A stretch of DNA of 64,000 nucleotides from Mycetocola saprophilus (GTDB taxonomy: Bacteria; Actinomycetota; Actinomycetes; Actinomycetales; Microbacteriaceae). The stretch is from NCBI RefSeq assembly GCF_000718085.1, contig NZ_JOEC01000003.1, positions 215,862 through 279,861 on the forward strand, given 5' to 3'. The position numbers and the translations under genes were made by a program. Below are positions 33,849 to 41,828 of the stretch, in pieces (position 1 is the stretch's first letter; the number at the start of each line of letters is the position of its first letter). Under the pieces are notes generated by a model that searched no databases, was not told the DNA's origin, and saw only the letters and a program-made list of their open reading frames with translations.

Positions 33849-35111
33849 ATGAGTCTCTCAACCATTCCTGCCGCCCTCGCCGCCCTGCGCGCGGGCAAGG
33901 CAATCCTCGTGGCCGATGATGAGGGCCGCGAGAACGAGGGCGACGTGATTTTCGCCGCCGAGCTCGCCACCCACGACACCGTGGCCTGGGCCGTTCGGCA
34001 CACCAGTGGTTACCTGTGCGCCCCGATGACCGCGGACATCGCGGACCGACTGGCCCTGCCCCCGATGGTGGAAAACAGCCAGGACCCGCGCAAGACCGCC
34101 TACACGGTGACCGTGGATGCGGCCTCGGGCGTGACCACCGGTATCAGCGCCTCCGACCGTGCCCGGACCCTGCGGGTCCTCGGTGATGCGACCAGCACCG
34201 CCGAAGACCTCATCCGCCCCGGACACATCGTGCCGCTGCGCGCGGTGGCCGGGGGCGTGCGTGAGCGTGCCGGTCACACCGAGGCTGCCGTGGACCTGCT
34301 GCGCCTGGCCGGGCTGAACCCGGTCGGCGTGATCGGTGAGGTTGTGACCGACGAGGGCGACATGATGCGCCTACCGGGTCTGCTGGCCCTGGGCGTCGAA
34401 CACGACATCCCGGTGATCACCATCGCCGATCTGATCGAGTACCTCGACGCCGCCGACGCCGGCACCACCGAGCAGCTGGCCGCGGTTGCCAACGACTCGG
34501 CCGTGCACTTCGAGATCGAGACCAACCTGCCCACGACCCACGGCAACTTCAAGGTGCGCGCCTACCGTGACCGCCAGACCGGTGCCGAGCACCTGGCCCT
34601 GATCCACGGCGAGCTCACCGACACCGCGATCCTGCGGGTCCACTCCGAGTGCCTGACCGGTGAGGCTCTCGGTTCGCTCAAGTGCGAGTGCGGTCCGCAG
34701 CTGGACGCCGCCCTCGAGGAGATCGCCGAGAAGGACGGCGTGGTCATCTACATGCGCGGACAGGAGGGTCGGGGCATCGGCCTGATCAACAAGCTGCGTG
34801 CCTATGCGCTGCAGGAGCAGGGCTATGACACCCTCGACGCCAACCTGGCCCTGGGCCTGCCGGCGGATGCCCGCAGCTACCTGCCCGCCAGCGCGATCCT
34901 CGAGGACCTGGGCGTGAGCGCCGTGCGCCTGCTGACCAACAACCCCGAGAAGATCCGCCAGCTGGAAGAGGCCGGCATCCGCGTGGTTGAGCGCCTGCCC
35001 CTGGTGGTCGGCGTGGGCGAGGTCAACGAGAACTATCTCCAGACCAAGCGCGACCGCATGGGCCACCGCTTCGAGGGCGAGCCCGGCTCGTTCATCCCGC
35101 TCTCCGACTAA
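33849..35111 (+). CDS. ribBA: DHBP synthase / GTP cyclohydrolase II fusion
   Basis: 420 residues. The N-terminal half (1-200) is 3,4-dihydroxy-2-butanone-4-phosphate synthase, with DDEGRENEGDVIFAAE and RAGHTEAAVDLLRLAGL; it makes the four-carbon precursor from ribulose-5-phosphate. The C-terminal half is GTP cyclohydrolase II, with VHSECLTGEALGSLKCECGPQLDAAL holding the zinc cysteines and MRGQEGRGIGLINKLRAY the active-site arginine loop. It begins both branches of riboflavin synthesis. It lies 3 bases after ribE. Confidence 0.95.
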   Translation: MSLSTIPAALAALRAGKAILVADDEGRENEGDVIFAAELATHDTVAWAVRHTSGYLCAPMTADIADRLALPPMVENSQDPRKTAYTVTVDAASGVTTGISASDRARTLRVLGDATSTAEDLIRPGHIVPLRAVAGGVRERAGHTEAAVDLLRLAGLNPVGVIGEVVTDEGDMMRLPGLLALGVEHDIPVITIADLIEYLDAADAGTTEQLAAVANDSAVHFEIETNLPTTHGNFKVRAYRDRQTGAEHLALIHGELTDTAILRVHSECLTGEALGSLKCECGPQLDAALEEIAEKDGVVIYMRGQEGRGIGLINKLRAYALQEQGYDTLDANLALGLPADARSYLPASAILEDLGVSAVRLLTNNPEKIRQLEEAGIRVVERLPLVVGVGEVNENYLQTKRDRMGHRFEGEPGSFIPLSD

Positions 35112-35137
35112 CCCCTCCCTACCGAACGGAACACATA

Positions 35138-35602
35138 ATGAGCAGCAACGGAATCCCCTCCCTCCAGGTTGACGGCACCGGCCTCAACGTCACCGTAATC
35201 GCCGGATCCTGGCACGAGGAGATCAGCAACGGTCTCATCGCCGGTGCCGAGAAGGCCCTGGCCGAGTCCGGCGCCACCTTCACGACCGTGCGCGTCGCCG
35301 GTAGCTTCGAGCTGCCGGTTGCCGCCCGCGCGGCGCTGGAGGCCGGGGCGGATGCGGTGGTCGCGCTCGGCGTGATCATCCGCGGCGGCACCCCGCACTT
35401 CGAGTTCGTCTCGGATGCTGCGACCTCGGGGCTGACCCAGGTGTCCGTGTTGACCGGCAAGCCCGTGGGCTTTGGCGTGCTGACCCTGGACGATGAGGCA
35501 CAGGGCATCGACCGCGCGGGCCTGCCCGGCTCGCGTGAGGACAAGGGCCGCGAGGCCGCCGAGGCCGCGCTGCACACCGCGGTCCTGCTGCGCTCGCTCT
35601 AA
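35138..35602 (+). CDS. ribH: 6,7-dimethyl-8-ribityllumazine synthase
   Basis: Joins the pyrimidine and the butanone phosphate to lumazine; assembles into pentamers or capsids. The 154-residue protein shows IAGSWHEEISNGLIAGAEKAL, RVAGSFELPVAARAAL, the phosphate-binding and catalytic region ALGVIIRGGTPHFEFVSDAA (His of the family), and PVGFGVLTLDDEAQGIDRAG. Last gene of the rib operon; its end overlaps the converging NudK-type gene by 4 bases. Confidence 0.95.
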   Translation: MSSNGIPSLQVDGTGLNVTVIAGSWHEEISNGLIAGAEKALAESGATFTTVRVAGSFELPVAARAALEAGADAVVALGVIIRGGTPHFEFVSDAATSGLTQVSVLTGKPVGFGVLTLDDEAQGIDRAGLPGSREDKGREAAEAALHTAVLLRSL

Positions 35603-36315
35603 CCCGCGGGTAACAGAACCGCCTCGTGGGCCGCGCCGAAGAGATTCAGCGCGGCCCACTGCAGCAGGATCACGGTTTTGCCGTCGCGGATGCGGCCGTC
35701 GGCGATCGCGGCCACGGCATCGTCAAACCCCAGCTCCACCCGCTCGATCTCCTCACCCTCCTCGGCCAGGCCTCCGCCGATCCCGGTTTCATCCTCGGGA
35801 GCGTATTCGGCGGCGAAGAAGTGCACCCGCTCGGTGATCGACCCCGGACTCATATAGAGGTCAAAGAGGTACCGGGGCGCGCGGACCCGCACCCCCAGCT
35901 CCTCGTGGGTCTCGCGGGCGATCGCCTCCTCGGGGGCATCCCCGTCCAGCAGGCCCGCGGCGGCCTCGATCAACACGCCGTCGGGGTGCCCGTTGACGTA
36001 GGCGGGGAAGCGAAACTGTCTGGTCAGTAAGACCGTGCGGGTATCGGTGCGGTACAGCAGGATCGTGGCACCGTTGCCGCGATCGTAGGTCTCCCGGGTT
36101 TGCCGCCCCCAGTTGCCGTGTCGGTCCCGGTATTCCAGGGTGGTGCGGCGCAGCACGTGCCAGCCGTCCGAGGTTACCTCCACGTCGAGGATCCGCACGT
36201 CGGGATTACCGGCGAGGTCCCGGCCCACTCGATCCAGTCCGGTTCTTCCGCGACCATCGGGGATCCCTTCCCCGGGGACGGCACGGGCGGCACTCTGCGC
36301 GGGATTTTCACTCAT
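35599..36315 (-). CDS. NUDIX hydrolase, NudK-type (GDP-mannose/ADP-ribose pyrophosphatase)
   Basis: A 238-residue Mg-dependent nucleotide-sugar hydrolase. The Nudix helix AGLLDGDAPEEAIARETHEELGV has Asp in place of the first Glu, as in E. coli NudK, and the segment LYMSPGSITERVHFFAAEY matches NudK rather than the ADP-ribose branch. The first 40 residues are a disordered extension absent from NudK. Cleavage of GDP-mannose would counteract manC. It converges on ribH with a 4-base overlap. Confidence 0.85.
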   Translation of the reverse strand: MSENPAQSAARAVPGEGIPDGRGRTGLDRVGRDLAGNPDVRILDVEVTSDGWHVLRRTTLEYRDRHGNWGRQTRETYDRGNGATILLYRTDTRTVLLTRQFRFPAYVNGHPDGVLIEAAAGLLDGDAPEEAIARETHEELGVRVRAPRYLFDLYMSPGSITERVHFFAAEYAPEDETGIGGGLAEEGEEIERVELGFDDAVAAIADGRIRDGKTVILLQWAALNLFGAAHEAVLLPAG

Positions 36316-36371
36316 TTCCCCACCCTAACCCGCGGATTTATTTCCGCCAGGTTGTGTCGCCCTCACGCCGC

Positions 36372-36389
36372 GGAGTTTCGGGAAACTCC
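36372..36389. promoter_or_regulatory. Perfect 18-bp palindrome between nudK-type gene and MHS transporter
   Basis: GGAGTTTC-GG-GAAACTCC lies in the 199-base divergent region. TATATT at about 36401 may be the -10 box of the transporter gene, placing the palindrome just upstream of or over its -35. An operator for a dimeric repressor is likely; the regulator is not encoded next to it. Confidence 0.5.
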
Positions 36390-36514
36390 CGGTATGGGCG
36401 TATATTGGCATTTCCGCCACAATCGGATACCCACACCAATTTAGGCTCAGCGATCACCCCACCCCCGTGATGACTGCACCTCACTCTTGATTTACGACGT
36501 TTTTGGACGACAGC

Positions 36515-37927
36515 ATGTCAGCAGCAACCACGGGGGATTCGAAGGCCCCCGCAGCCCCCGCCAATCCCCGCTCGCGCGTCATTACCGCGAGCCTGATCGG
36601 CACCACCATCGAGTTCTACGACTTCTATGTCTACGCCACCGCGGCGGTTCTCGTGTTCCCCACCCTCTTCTTCCCCAGCGCCAACCCGACCACCTCGCTG
36701 CTGGCCTCGTTTGCCACGTTTGGTGCGGCGATGGTGGCCCGTCCGATCGGTGCCATGGTCTTTGGCCACTTCGGCGACCGCTATGGCCGCAAGGCCACCC
36801 TGGTCGCCTCGCTGCTGACCATGGGTATCGCGACCTTCCTGATCGGTGTGCTGCCGACCTTTGACACCATCGGCTGGTGGGCCGCGCTGCTCCTGCTGAT
36901 CCTGCGCCTCGGACAGGGCTTCGCCCTGGGTGGTGAGTGGTCCGGTGCGGCGCTGGTCGCCACCGAGAACGCCCCGACCGGCAAGCGCGCCTGGTACGGC
37001 ACCTTCCCGCAGCTGGGTGCACCGCTGGGGTTCATCATCGCCAACGGGCTGTTCCTGCTGATCAACGCGATGCTCCCCCACCCCGAAAATCCCGCCCTGC
37101 AGTCCGAGGCGTTTGTGGCCTGGGGTTGGCGGATCCCGTTCCTGTTCTCCGCGGTCATGGTCATCGTGGGCCTCTGGGTGCGTCTGCGTCTGGTGGAGTC
37201 CACCAGCTTCCAGAAGAACGCCGACAGCGGCAAGCTGAAGAAGTCCCCGCTGGCCGAGGTGTTCCGCTTCCACTGGAAGAACCTCATCCTGGGTACCTTC
37301 ATCATGCTGGCCACCTACGTGCTGTTCTACCTGATGACCAACTTCACCCTGACCTTCGGTACCCGCGCCTCCTCCGTTGAGGTTGCGCAGAAGGCCGCCG
37401 AGGCCGCGGGCAAGCCGTTTGATCCCTCGACCTTCTACCCCGGCGGTGGCTTCGGCTACGTCGACTTTGTGCTGATGCTGATCATCGGTGTGGTCTTCTT
37501 CGGAATCTTCACGCTGGTCTCCGGCCCGCTGGCCGACCGCTTCGGTCGCCGCAAGACCCTGATCGTGATCACCATCCTGATCATCGGATTCGGCTTCCTG
37601 TTTGAGCCGATGCTCGGCACCGATAAGGGCCTGACCCAGGCGTTCCTGATCATCGGCTTCACCCTGATGGGGGCGACCTTCGGCCCGATGGGTGCGCTGC
37701 TGCCCGAGCTGTTCCCGACCAACGTGCGCTACTCCGGCTCGGCGATCTCATACAACGTGAGCTCGATCCTGGGTGCCGCCGTGGCCCCGCTGATCGCCCT
37801 GCAGCTGTGGCAGGCCGCCGATGGCAGCCCGTTCCTGGTGGGCATGTACCTGGTGGCGATGGGTGTGCTCACCCTGATCGCGCTGCTGCTCTCCCGCGAA
37901 ACCAAGGACATCAACATCGACAACTAG
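36515..37927 (+). CDS. MFS transporter, metabolite:H+ symporter (MHS) family
   Basis: A 470-residue protein with 12 predicted helices. It starts SLIGTTIEFYDFYVYATAAVLVFPTLFFP, the exact N-terminal pattern of MHS-family (ShiA/ProP/KgtP-like) symporters, and has the MFS loop motif GHFGDRYGRKATL and its repeat GPLADRFGRRKTL. ATFGPMGALLPELFPTNVRYSG is also typical. The substrate is not predictable; relatives carry shikimate, betaine, dicarboxylates and others. I chose ATG 36515 over the in-frame TTG 36503, using GGA 8 bases upstream; either is possible. Confidence 0.88.
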   Translation: MSAATTGDSKAPAAPANPRSRVITASLIGTTIEFYDFYVYATAAVLVFPTLFFPSANPTTSLLASFATFGAAMVARPIGAMVFGHFGDRYGRKATLVASLLTMGIATFLIGVLPTFDTIGWWAALLLLILRLGQGFALGGEWSGAALVATENAPTGKRAWYGTFPQLGAPLGFIIANGLFLLINAMLPHPENPALQSEAFVAWGWRIPFLFSAVMVIVGLWVRLRLVESTSFQKNADSGKLKKSPLAEVFRFHWKNLILGTFIMLATYVLFYLMTNFTLTFGTRASSVEVAQKAAEAAGKPFDPSTFYPGGGFGYVDFVLMLIIGVVFFGIFTLVSGPLADRFGRRKTLIVITILIIGFGFLFEPMLGTDKGLTQAFLIIGFTLMGATFGPMGALLPELFPTNVRYSGSAISYNVSSILGAAVAPLIALQLWQAADGSPFLVGMYLVAMGVLTLIALLLSRETKDINIDN

Positions 37928-37940
37928 TCGAGTCCAGCCC

Positions 37941-37995
37941 GCGGCCCCGTCTCTCTCTCTCCCCCCCAGTTCACGGGGAAAGGAGACGGGGCCGC
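37941..37995 (+). terminator. Long hairpin after the MHS transporter gene
   Basis: GCGGCCCCGTCTC (37941-37953) and its exact complement (37983-37995) pair across a 29-base loop that contains a further C7...GGGG pairing and a CT run. No T tract. Likely terminator, and it isolates the bacteriocin locus downstream. Confidence 0.55.
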
Positions 37996-38049
37996 CGCGT
38001 ATTTCCAGGGCGAACGGTATGCCCCCGAAAGACACGGAGCCCGATCGCG

Positions 38050-38079
38050 TTGACACCGGCTGGGCGAGTCCCATAGGTT
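38050..38079 (+). promoter_or_regulatory. Consensus promoter of the lactococcin 972-type locus
   Basis: TTGACA at 38050-38055 and TAGGTT at 38074-38079 with an 18-base spacer. This is the best sigma70-type -35 in the region, giving a leader of about 120 bases before the bacteriocin gene. Confidence 0.6.
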
Positions 38080-38107
38080 TTCATCCAGCAGGTCACGAGC
38101 CCGCTAC

Positions 38108-38163
38108 AACACCGAAGAATTGCCACCTCGGTTTTACACCCAGAGAACGGTGTTTTCTTCGGT
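38108..38163 (+). promoter_or_regulatory. Leader with two competing stems upstream of the bacteriocin gene
   Basis: AACACCG (38108-38114) can pair with CGGTGTT (38148-38154), while the overlapping ACCGAAGAA (38111-38119) can pair with TTCTTCGGT (38155-38163). The two stems exclude each other. This could be a regulatory leader, or simply an imperfect hairpin with two registers. Confidence 0.3.
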
Positions 38164-38207
38164 TTCGTGGCGCGCTCGGGGTGCCTGAACTATTAATGGG
38201 GGAAATG

Positions 38208-38501
38208 ATGAATACGATTAAGAAGACCGTTACCGTGGCGCTGCTGGCGGCCGGACTGGTTGCCGGTGGCGCGGGGGTCGCGCAGGCAGCAACCGTGTAT
38301 TACAAGGGCAGCGCCATCAGCTGGGAACACGGTCGTTCGTGGGGGGTCACCAGCTACTCCGACGTGCAAACCGGTGTGTACGAACACAGCTCGACCGCGA
38401 ACACCACGTTCTCCGGGTGGAAGAAGCCCGGTGTGCTGGCGCACGCCGAGCAGTTCGTTGGCACGGGCGCGGCAACGGCCTACTGGAACGCTCGCGGCTA
38501 A
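38208..38501 (+). CDS. Lactococcin 972-family bacteriocin precursor
   Basis: A 97-residue secreted peptide. A Sec signal peptide (about 1-27, KKTVTVALLAAGLVAGGAGVAQA, cut after AQA) is followed by a mature part of about 70 residues without cysteines. It has the family pattern W-x-H-G near the start (SWEHGRSWGVTSYS), a central KKPGVLAHA and the aromatic end TAYWNARG. Lactococcin 972 itself binds lipid II and blocks septum formation in lactococci. GGGGG lies 5 bases before ATG 38208; an adjacent ATG at 38205 is also possible. Directly downstream are the two partner genes of the family. Confidence 0.88.
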   Translation: MNTIKKTVTVALLAAGLVAGGAGVAQAATVYYKGSAISWEHGRSWGVTSYSDVQTGVYEHSSTANTTFSGWKKPGVLAHAEQFVGTGAATAYWNARG

Positions 38502-38552
38502 TAGCACCAGGGTGACAATTGCCGTAGAAGAGAAGGACCACAAGTAACGTTC

Positions 38553-40745
38553 ATGTCCTTTTGGTCAAAACTCTCAAGTTCCATACTCGTTGTCCTGATC
38601 GGGGTTCTCTCGACCGTGCTCCTGGTGTTCAGCCAGGGAGCACGGCTTCAGCAGACGGTCGAAGAGTACCCCGTTGGGGCAACAAAAATCTATGTGCACG
38701 GAGTCCCCGAAGAAAGGGCAGCGAGTGTTCTCGCTGCCCTTGGGGACTTCGCTCACACCGAAGGCCGCGCGGTTGTCCGAGTCGACCATCTCGCGGCCGA
38801 CTCCTCGAACCTCGTCACCGGTATGCGCATCGGTATCGTGGCCAACCCGGTTGCCGTCCCGGATACGCTGGGCCTGGACGACCTGGGAACGTCGCTCTTC
38901 GGCTCCGCCGAAATCTCACGGCTGCTCGAGGGTGAACCTACACGATCCATCGGGCTGGACGCGAATGCAGCCGACGTGCTCGTTCCCATACCGGAGTTCA
39001 CGTTCGCGCCGAGGATTGCGGTCGTCCAGCTTGCACATCTTGTCCAAACTTCGGGAACCGTCAACGCCGCCTACCGCGTAGTCGGAGCGAGCCCGGATCA
39101 GGTCGCTGGTCTCCTCGGTTCGCTCGAATCCGTCACCGGCCAATCCGCCGAAAGCATGCTGACCCCGATGCAGGGACGCGCCGCCGATGGCGGTCTCGTG
39201 GGCGGTCTCCTGGTGGGCTTCCTCGTCGCCGCGACAATTCTGCTCCTCCTCGTGCTCGTTTTTGAAACGCTCAGGGCATTTCGAATTCTCGGCGTGCACG
39301 TCTTGCTGGGGCACTCAACCTGGGGATTTGCGGCCACGCTATTTCGTCCGGTGCTGATCACCGCCGGAATCACGGCGGTGCTTTCGGCGGGACTTACCAT
39401 CGCGCTTGCGCCGGGATATCGGCTCACCGTCGAGCTCGCGTCACTCGCCTGGAGCGCGTTGGCCGCCGGAGGCATCCTTACACTCGCCTGTGTGGCAGTT
39501 GCGGCGACGGCGCTTATCTCGACAAAACCGGTCAATGCGATCCTCGGACGCTACTCGAAAAAACTACTGCTCTGGACCCTTTCCGGGTTCTACGTAGTGG
39601 CGATTGCCGCCTTCACGCTCACCCTGGTCTTCCTCGACGGCCCCATTCGAGAAGCCAATAGGCTCTCCGATGTTAACCATTCCTGGGCCTCGGTCAAGGA
39701 CCAGGAAATCCTGTTCCGGATGTCTGCCGGTAGCGCGCAGACCTCCGATGGCGGACAATCGCCACAGCAAACCAGAGACTTTTACGATTGGTACCGGTCC
39801 ATCGCGGACAAGCCCGGTGTCAGCCTGGTCAATACCCAGTACTTCGACTCGCAAATCCTCGACAAATGGGACGGGATCTATGCATCCGTCCCGGAACAGC
39901 CGTTCTGGTATGTTGCCGCGTCACCCAGCTGGCTCGCCGAGCAGGGGTTCCACGTTGATGACGCCCTCATTGCCCGGGCCCACCACGGCGAGCGAGTGTT
40001 CCTGATTCCGAACTCCTGGTCGGAATCAACCAGGACCGCAGTGCAGGGGTGGCTGGACGAAAACAGTCATCCCTCATATGAGCCCGCCATTCGCACCGAG
40101 TTTTTCGATGGCGAAAGGGTGACATTCGAGGGGTACGAACCGGGTTCGCAGCTGTTCGCCTGGAACACGGATCCGGCTCTTCCTCAGCACACCACCGACC
40201 CGGTTATCCTCATCACCACTCCGGAGAATATGGTGCCAACCGAAAGCGAAAGCCTCGCCGCGGTCGGGCTGAGCAACAGTTATGTGAAGCTGGAGACGTC
40301 CGCCGCTCGGGACTACACCAGCACCGAGTACCTGGCCTCGTTCCATCTCGACGATAAGAGCATTGAGTTTCTCCCGGTGACGGATTTTATCGCCGGGCTC
40401 ACCAAGACCATCGAATCAATCATTCAGTTGTTTGGCGGGGTTGTCCTCTTCCTCTTCGTCTTCTGTCTGGTGGTGTTGGCCTCGGTAGCACGTCTGTTTG
40501 CGCTCACCTACCGCGAGGCACTGGCCGTCAAACGGCTGTTGGGATTCTCGCTTGGCAAGCTCTTCGCCCCCGCCCTTTTCGTGGTTGGAGGAACCGGAAT
40601 CCTGGCAATTATCGTGGCTACCTTGTCCCAATCCACGAGTGCCCTAGGGGGCACGATCGTCATGCTGGTGGTCCAATCCGCACTGTTGATAATTCTTGTG
40701 CGCCGCTATTCACGACTTCAGCTCGGCACAACCCTTAAAGAATAG
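38553..40745 (+). CDS. Bacteriocin-associated integral membrane protein (DUF1430)
   Basis: A 730-residue protein with one N-terminal helix (8-28), a large outer domain, a central set of helices (about 217-240, 265-290, 300-325, 345-367), a second outer domain, and three C-terminal helices (about 630-655, 680-700, 703-722). This two-half FtsX-like layout is that of the DUF1430 protein found with lactococcin 972. With the ATPase that follows it forms an ABC transporter thought to give immunity or export. No good RBS is seen near the ATG (the nearest, AGGA, is 17 bases away), so coupling to an upstream signal or a different start cannot be excluded. Confidence 0.85.
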   Translation: MSFWSKLSSSILVVLIGVLSTVLLVFSQGARLQQTVEEYPVGATKIYVHGVPEERAASVLAALGDFAHTEGRAVVRVDHLAADSSNLVTGMRIGIVANPVAVPDTLGLDDLGTSLFGSAEISRLLEGEPTRSIGLDANAADVLVPIPEFTFAPRIAVVQLAHLVQTSGTVNAAYRVVGASPDQVAGLLGSLESVTGQSAESMLTPMQGRAADGGLVGGLLVGFLVAATILLLLVLVFETLRAFRILGVHVLLGHSTWGFAATLFRPVLITAGITAVLSAGLTIALAPGYRLTVELASLAWSALAAGGILTLACVAVAATALISTKPVNAILGRYSKKLLLWTLSGFYVVAIAAFTLTLVFLDGPIREANRLSDVNHSWASVKDQEILFRMSAGSAQTSDGGQSPQQTRDFYDWYRSIADKPGVSLVNTQYFDSQILDKWDGIYASVPEQPFWYVAASPSWLAEQGFHVDDALIARAHHGERVFLIPNSWSESTRTAVQGWLDENSHPSYEPAIRTEFFDGERVTFEGYEPGSQLFAWNTDPALPQHTTDPVILITTPENMVPTESESLAAVGLSNSYVKLETSAARDYTSTEYLASFHLDDKSIEFLPVTDFIAGLTKTIESIIQLFGGVVLFLFVFCLVVLASVARLFALTYREALAVKRLLGFSLGKLFAPALFVVGGTGILAIIVATLSQSTSALGGTIVMLVVQSALLIILVRRYSRLQLGTTLKE

Positions 40746-40753
40746 GAGTCGCT

Positions 40754-41419
40754 GTGAACGCTCTACTCACCCTCGACGCCGTCACAAAAACCTACGGGTC
40801 GCGAACGATTCTCGATCGCATCAACCTGGAGGTATTTAGCGGCGAATCAGTGGCGATTGTTGGCCCATCCGGCTCGGGCAAATCAACCCTGCTCAACGTG
40901 ATCGGGCTGCTTGATGACCCGTCGTCAGGGGTCATCCGCTTCAATGGAAAGCCCCTTCCTCGGATCAATGGATCGGCAGCCACCGCGCTGCGCCGAGATC
41001 ACATTAACTATCTTTTCCAATCGTTTGCACTGATCAATTCCTCCACAGCCGTGGAGAACGTTCTGCTTGGGATGCACGGCGTCAGAGCCCGGCGATCGCG
41101 CAAGATCGCACAGGCCATGGAACTGCTGGACCGGCTGGGCCTGCACGAGGTTGCCGAGGATAGGGTCATGACGCTCTCCGGTGGCGAGCGTCAGCGTGTG
41201 GCCCTTGCCCGCTGCCTCCTCAAACCCGGTGAGCTCATCCTGGCGGATGAGCCGACCGGTGCGCTGGACGCAGCTATGGCGGACCGTGCAATCACCGAGA
41301 TGCTGGACCTGCAGCGTGATTACAACAAGACCCTCCTCGTGGTCACCCATGACCAGGGTGTGGCCCGCCGTTGTGATCGCATCTTCGAGATCGGAGCGCG
41401 AGCGCAGACGCGCGTGTAG
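40754..41419 (+). CDS. ABC transporter ATP-binding protein of the lactococcin 972 locus
   Basis: A 221-residue ATPase of the MacB/LolD-like class. Walker A is GPSGSGKST (about 37-45), the signature is LSGGERQRVALARCLL, Walker B is LILADEPTGALD, and the switch His is in VVTHD. It starts with GTG, GGAG 5 bases upstream, 8 bases after the DUF1430 gene. It energises the DUF1430 membrane protein. The base composition of these three genes is lower in G+C than the flanks, which suggests acquisition by transfer. Confidence 0.9.
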   Translation: MNALLTLDAVTKTYGSRTILDRINLEVFSGESVAIVGPSGSGKSTLLNVIGLLDDPSSGVIRFNGKPLPRINGSAATALRRDHINYLFQSFALINSSTAVENVLLGMHGVRARRSRKIAQAMELLDRLGLHEVAEDRVMTLSGGERQRVALARCLLKPGELILADEPTGALDAAMADRAITEMLDLQRDYNKTLLVVTHDQGVARRCDRIFEIGARAQTRV

Positions 41420-41634
41420 CTACTGGCGGGTACCCCTCCTCTCGTCCGCCGGCTGGCCATCGGCACACTTTGACGGGAGGGGCACATCGAATAGGTGCCG
41501 GGGGTAGTTCCGGCCCTCGGTTTTGGGTCCCGCGCGTGCACGGCCCCCGGACACGCCCGTCTTGGCGACAGACTGTCGGAACTGTGTCGACGCGGGGTCG
41601 GGAAAATCCCCGGTCACGCGCGTTACCGATGCGT

Positions 41635-41663
41635 TTGACCAGGCCCGCCGGGTGTTCTACGGT
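41635..41663 (+). promoter_or_regulatory. Promoter of the ABC exporter gene
   Basis: TTGACC (41635-41640), a 17-base spacer and TACGGT (41658-41663). It is the clearest promoter in the 409-base gap 41420-41828, which otherwise holds no supported gene. It gives a leader of about 160 bases. Confidence 0.5.
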
Positions 41664-41828
41664 AAGGAAAGCACGCGGTTCCGCCTCCCGCCGCATCGTC
41701 GCGTGGGGGCCCCGGGCTCTCGTGCGCCGTTTCAACCCAACACCCGGCCAGACCGCGCACGCTTTCGGCCGCCGATTTACCCCGCCGAATGCCACCCCAG
41801 GAGTGTGTTCGGCACCAGGAAAGGCCAC

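Noticed and set aside
38019..38207. Upstream extension of the bacteriocin gene frame
   Set aside because: It would place about 60 unrelated residues before a normal signal peptide and would run through the leader; the start near 38208 has an RBS.
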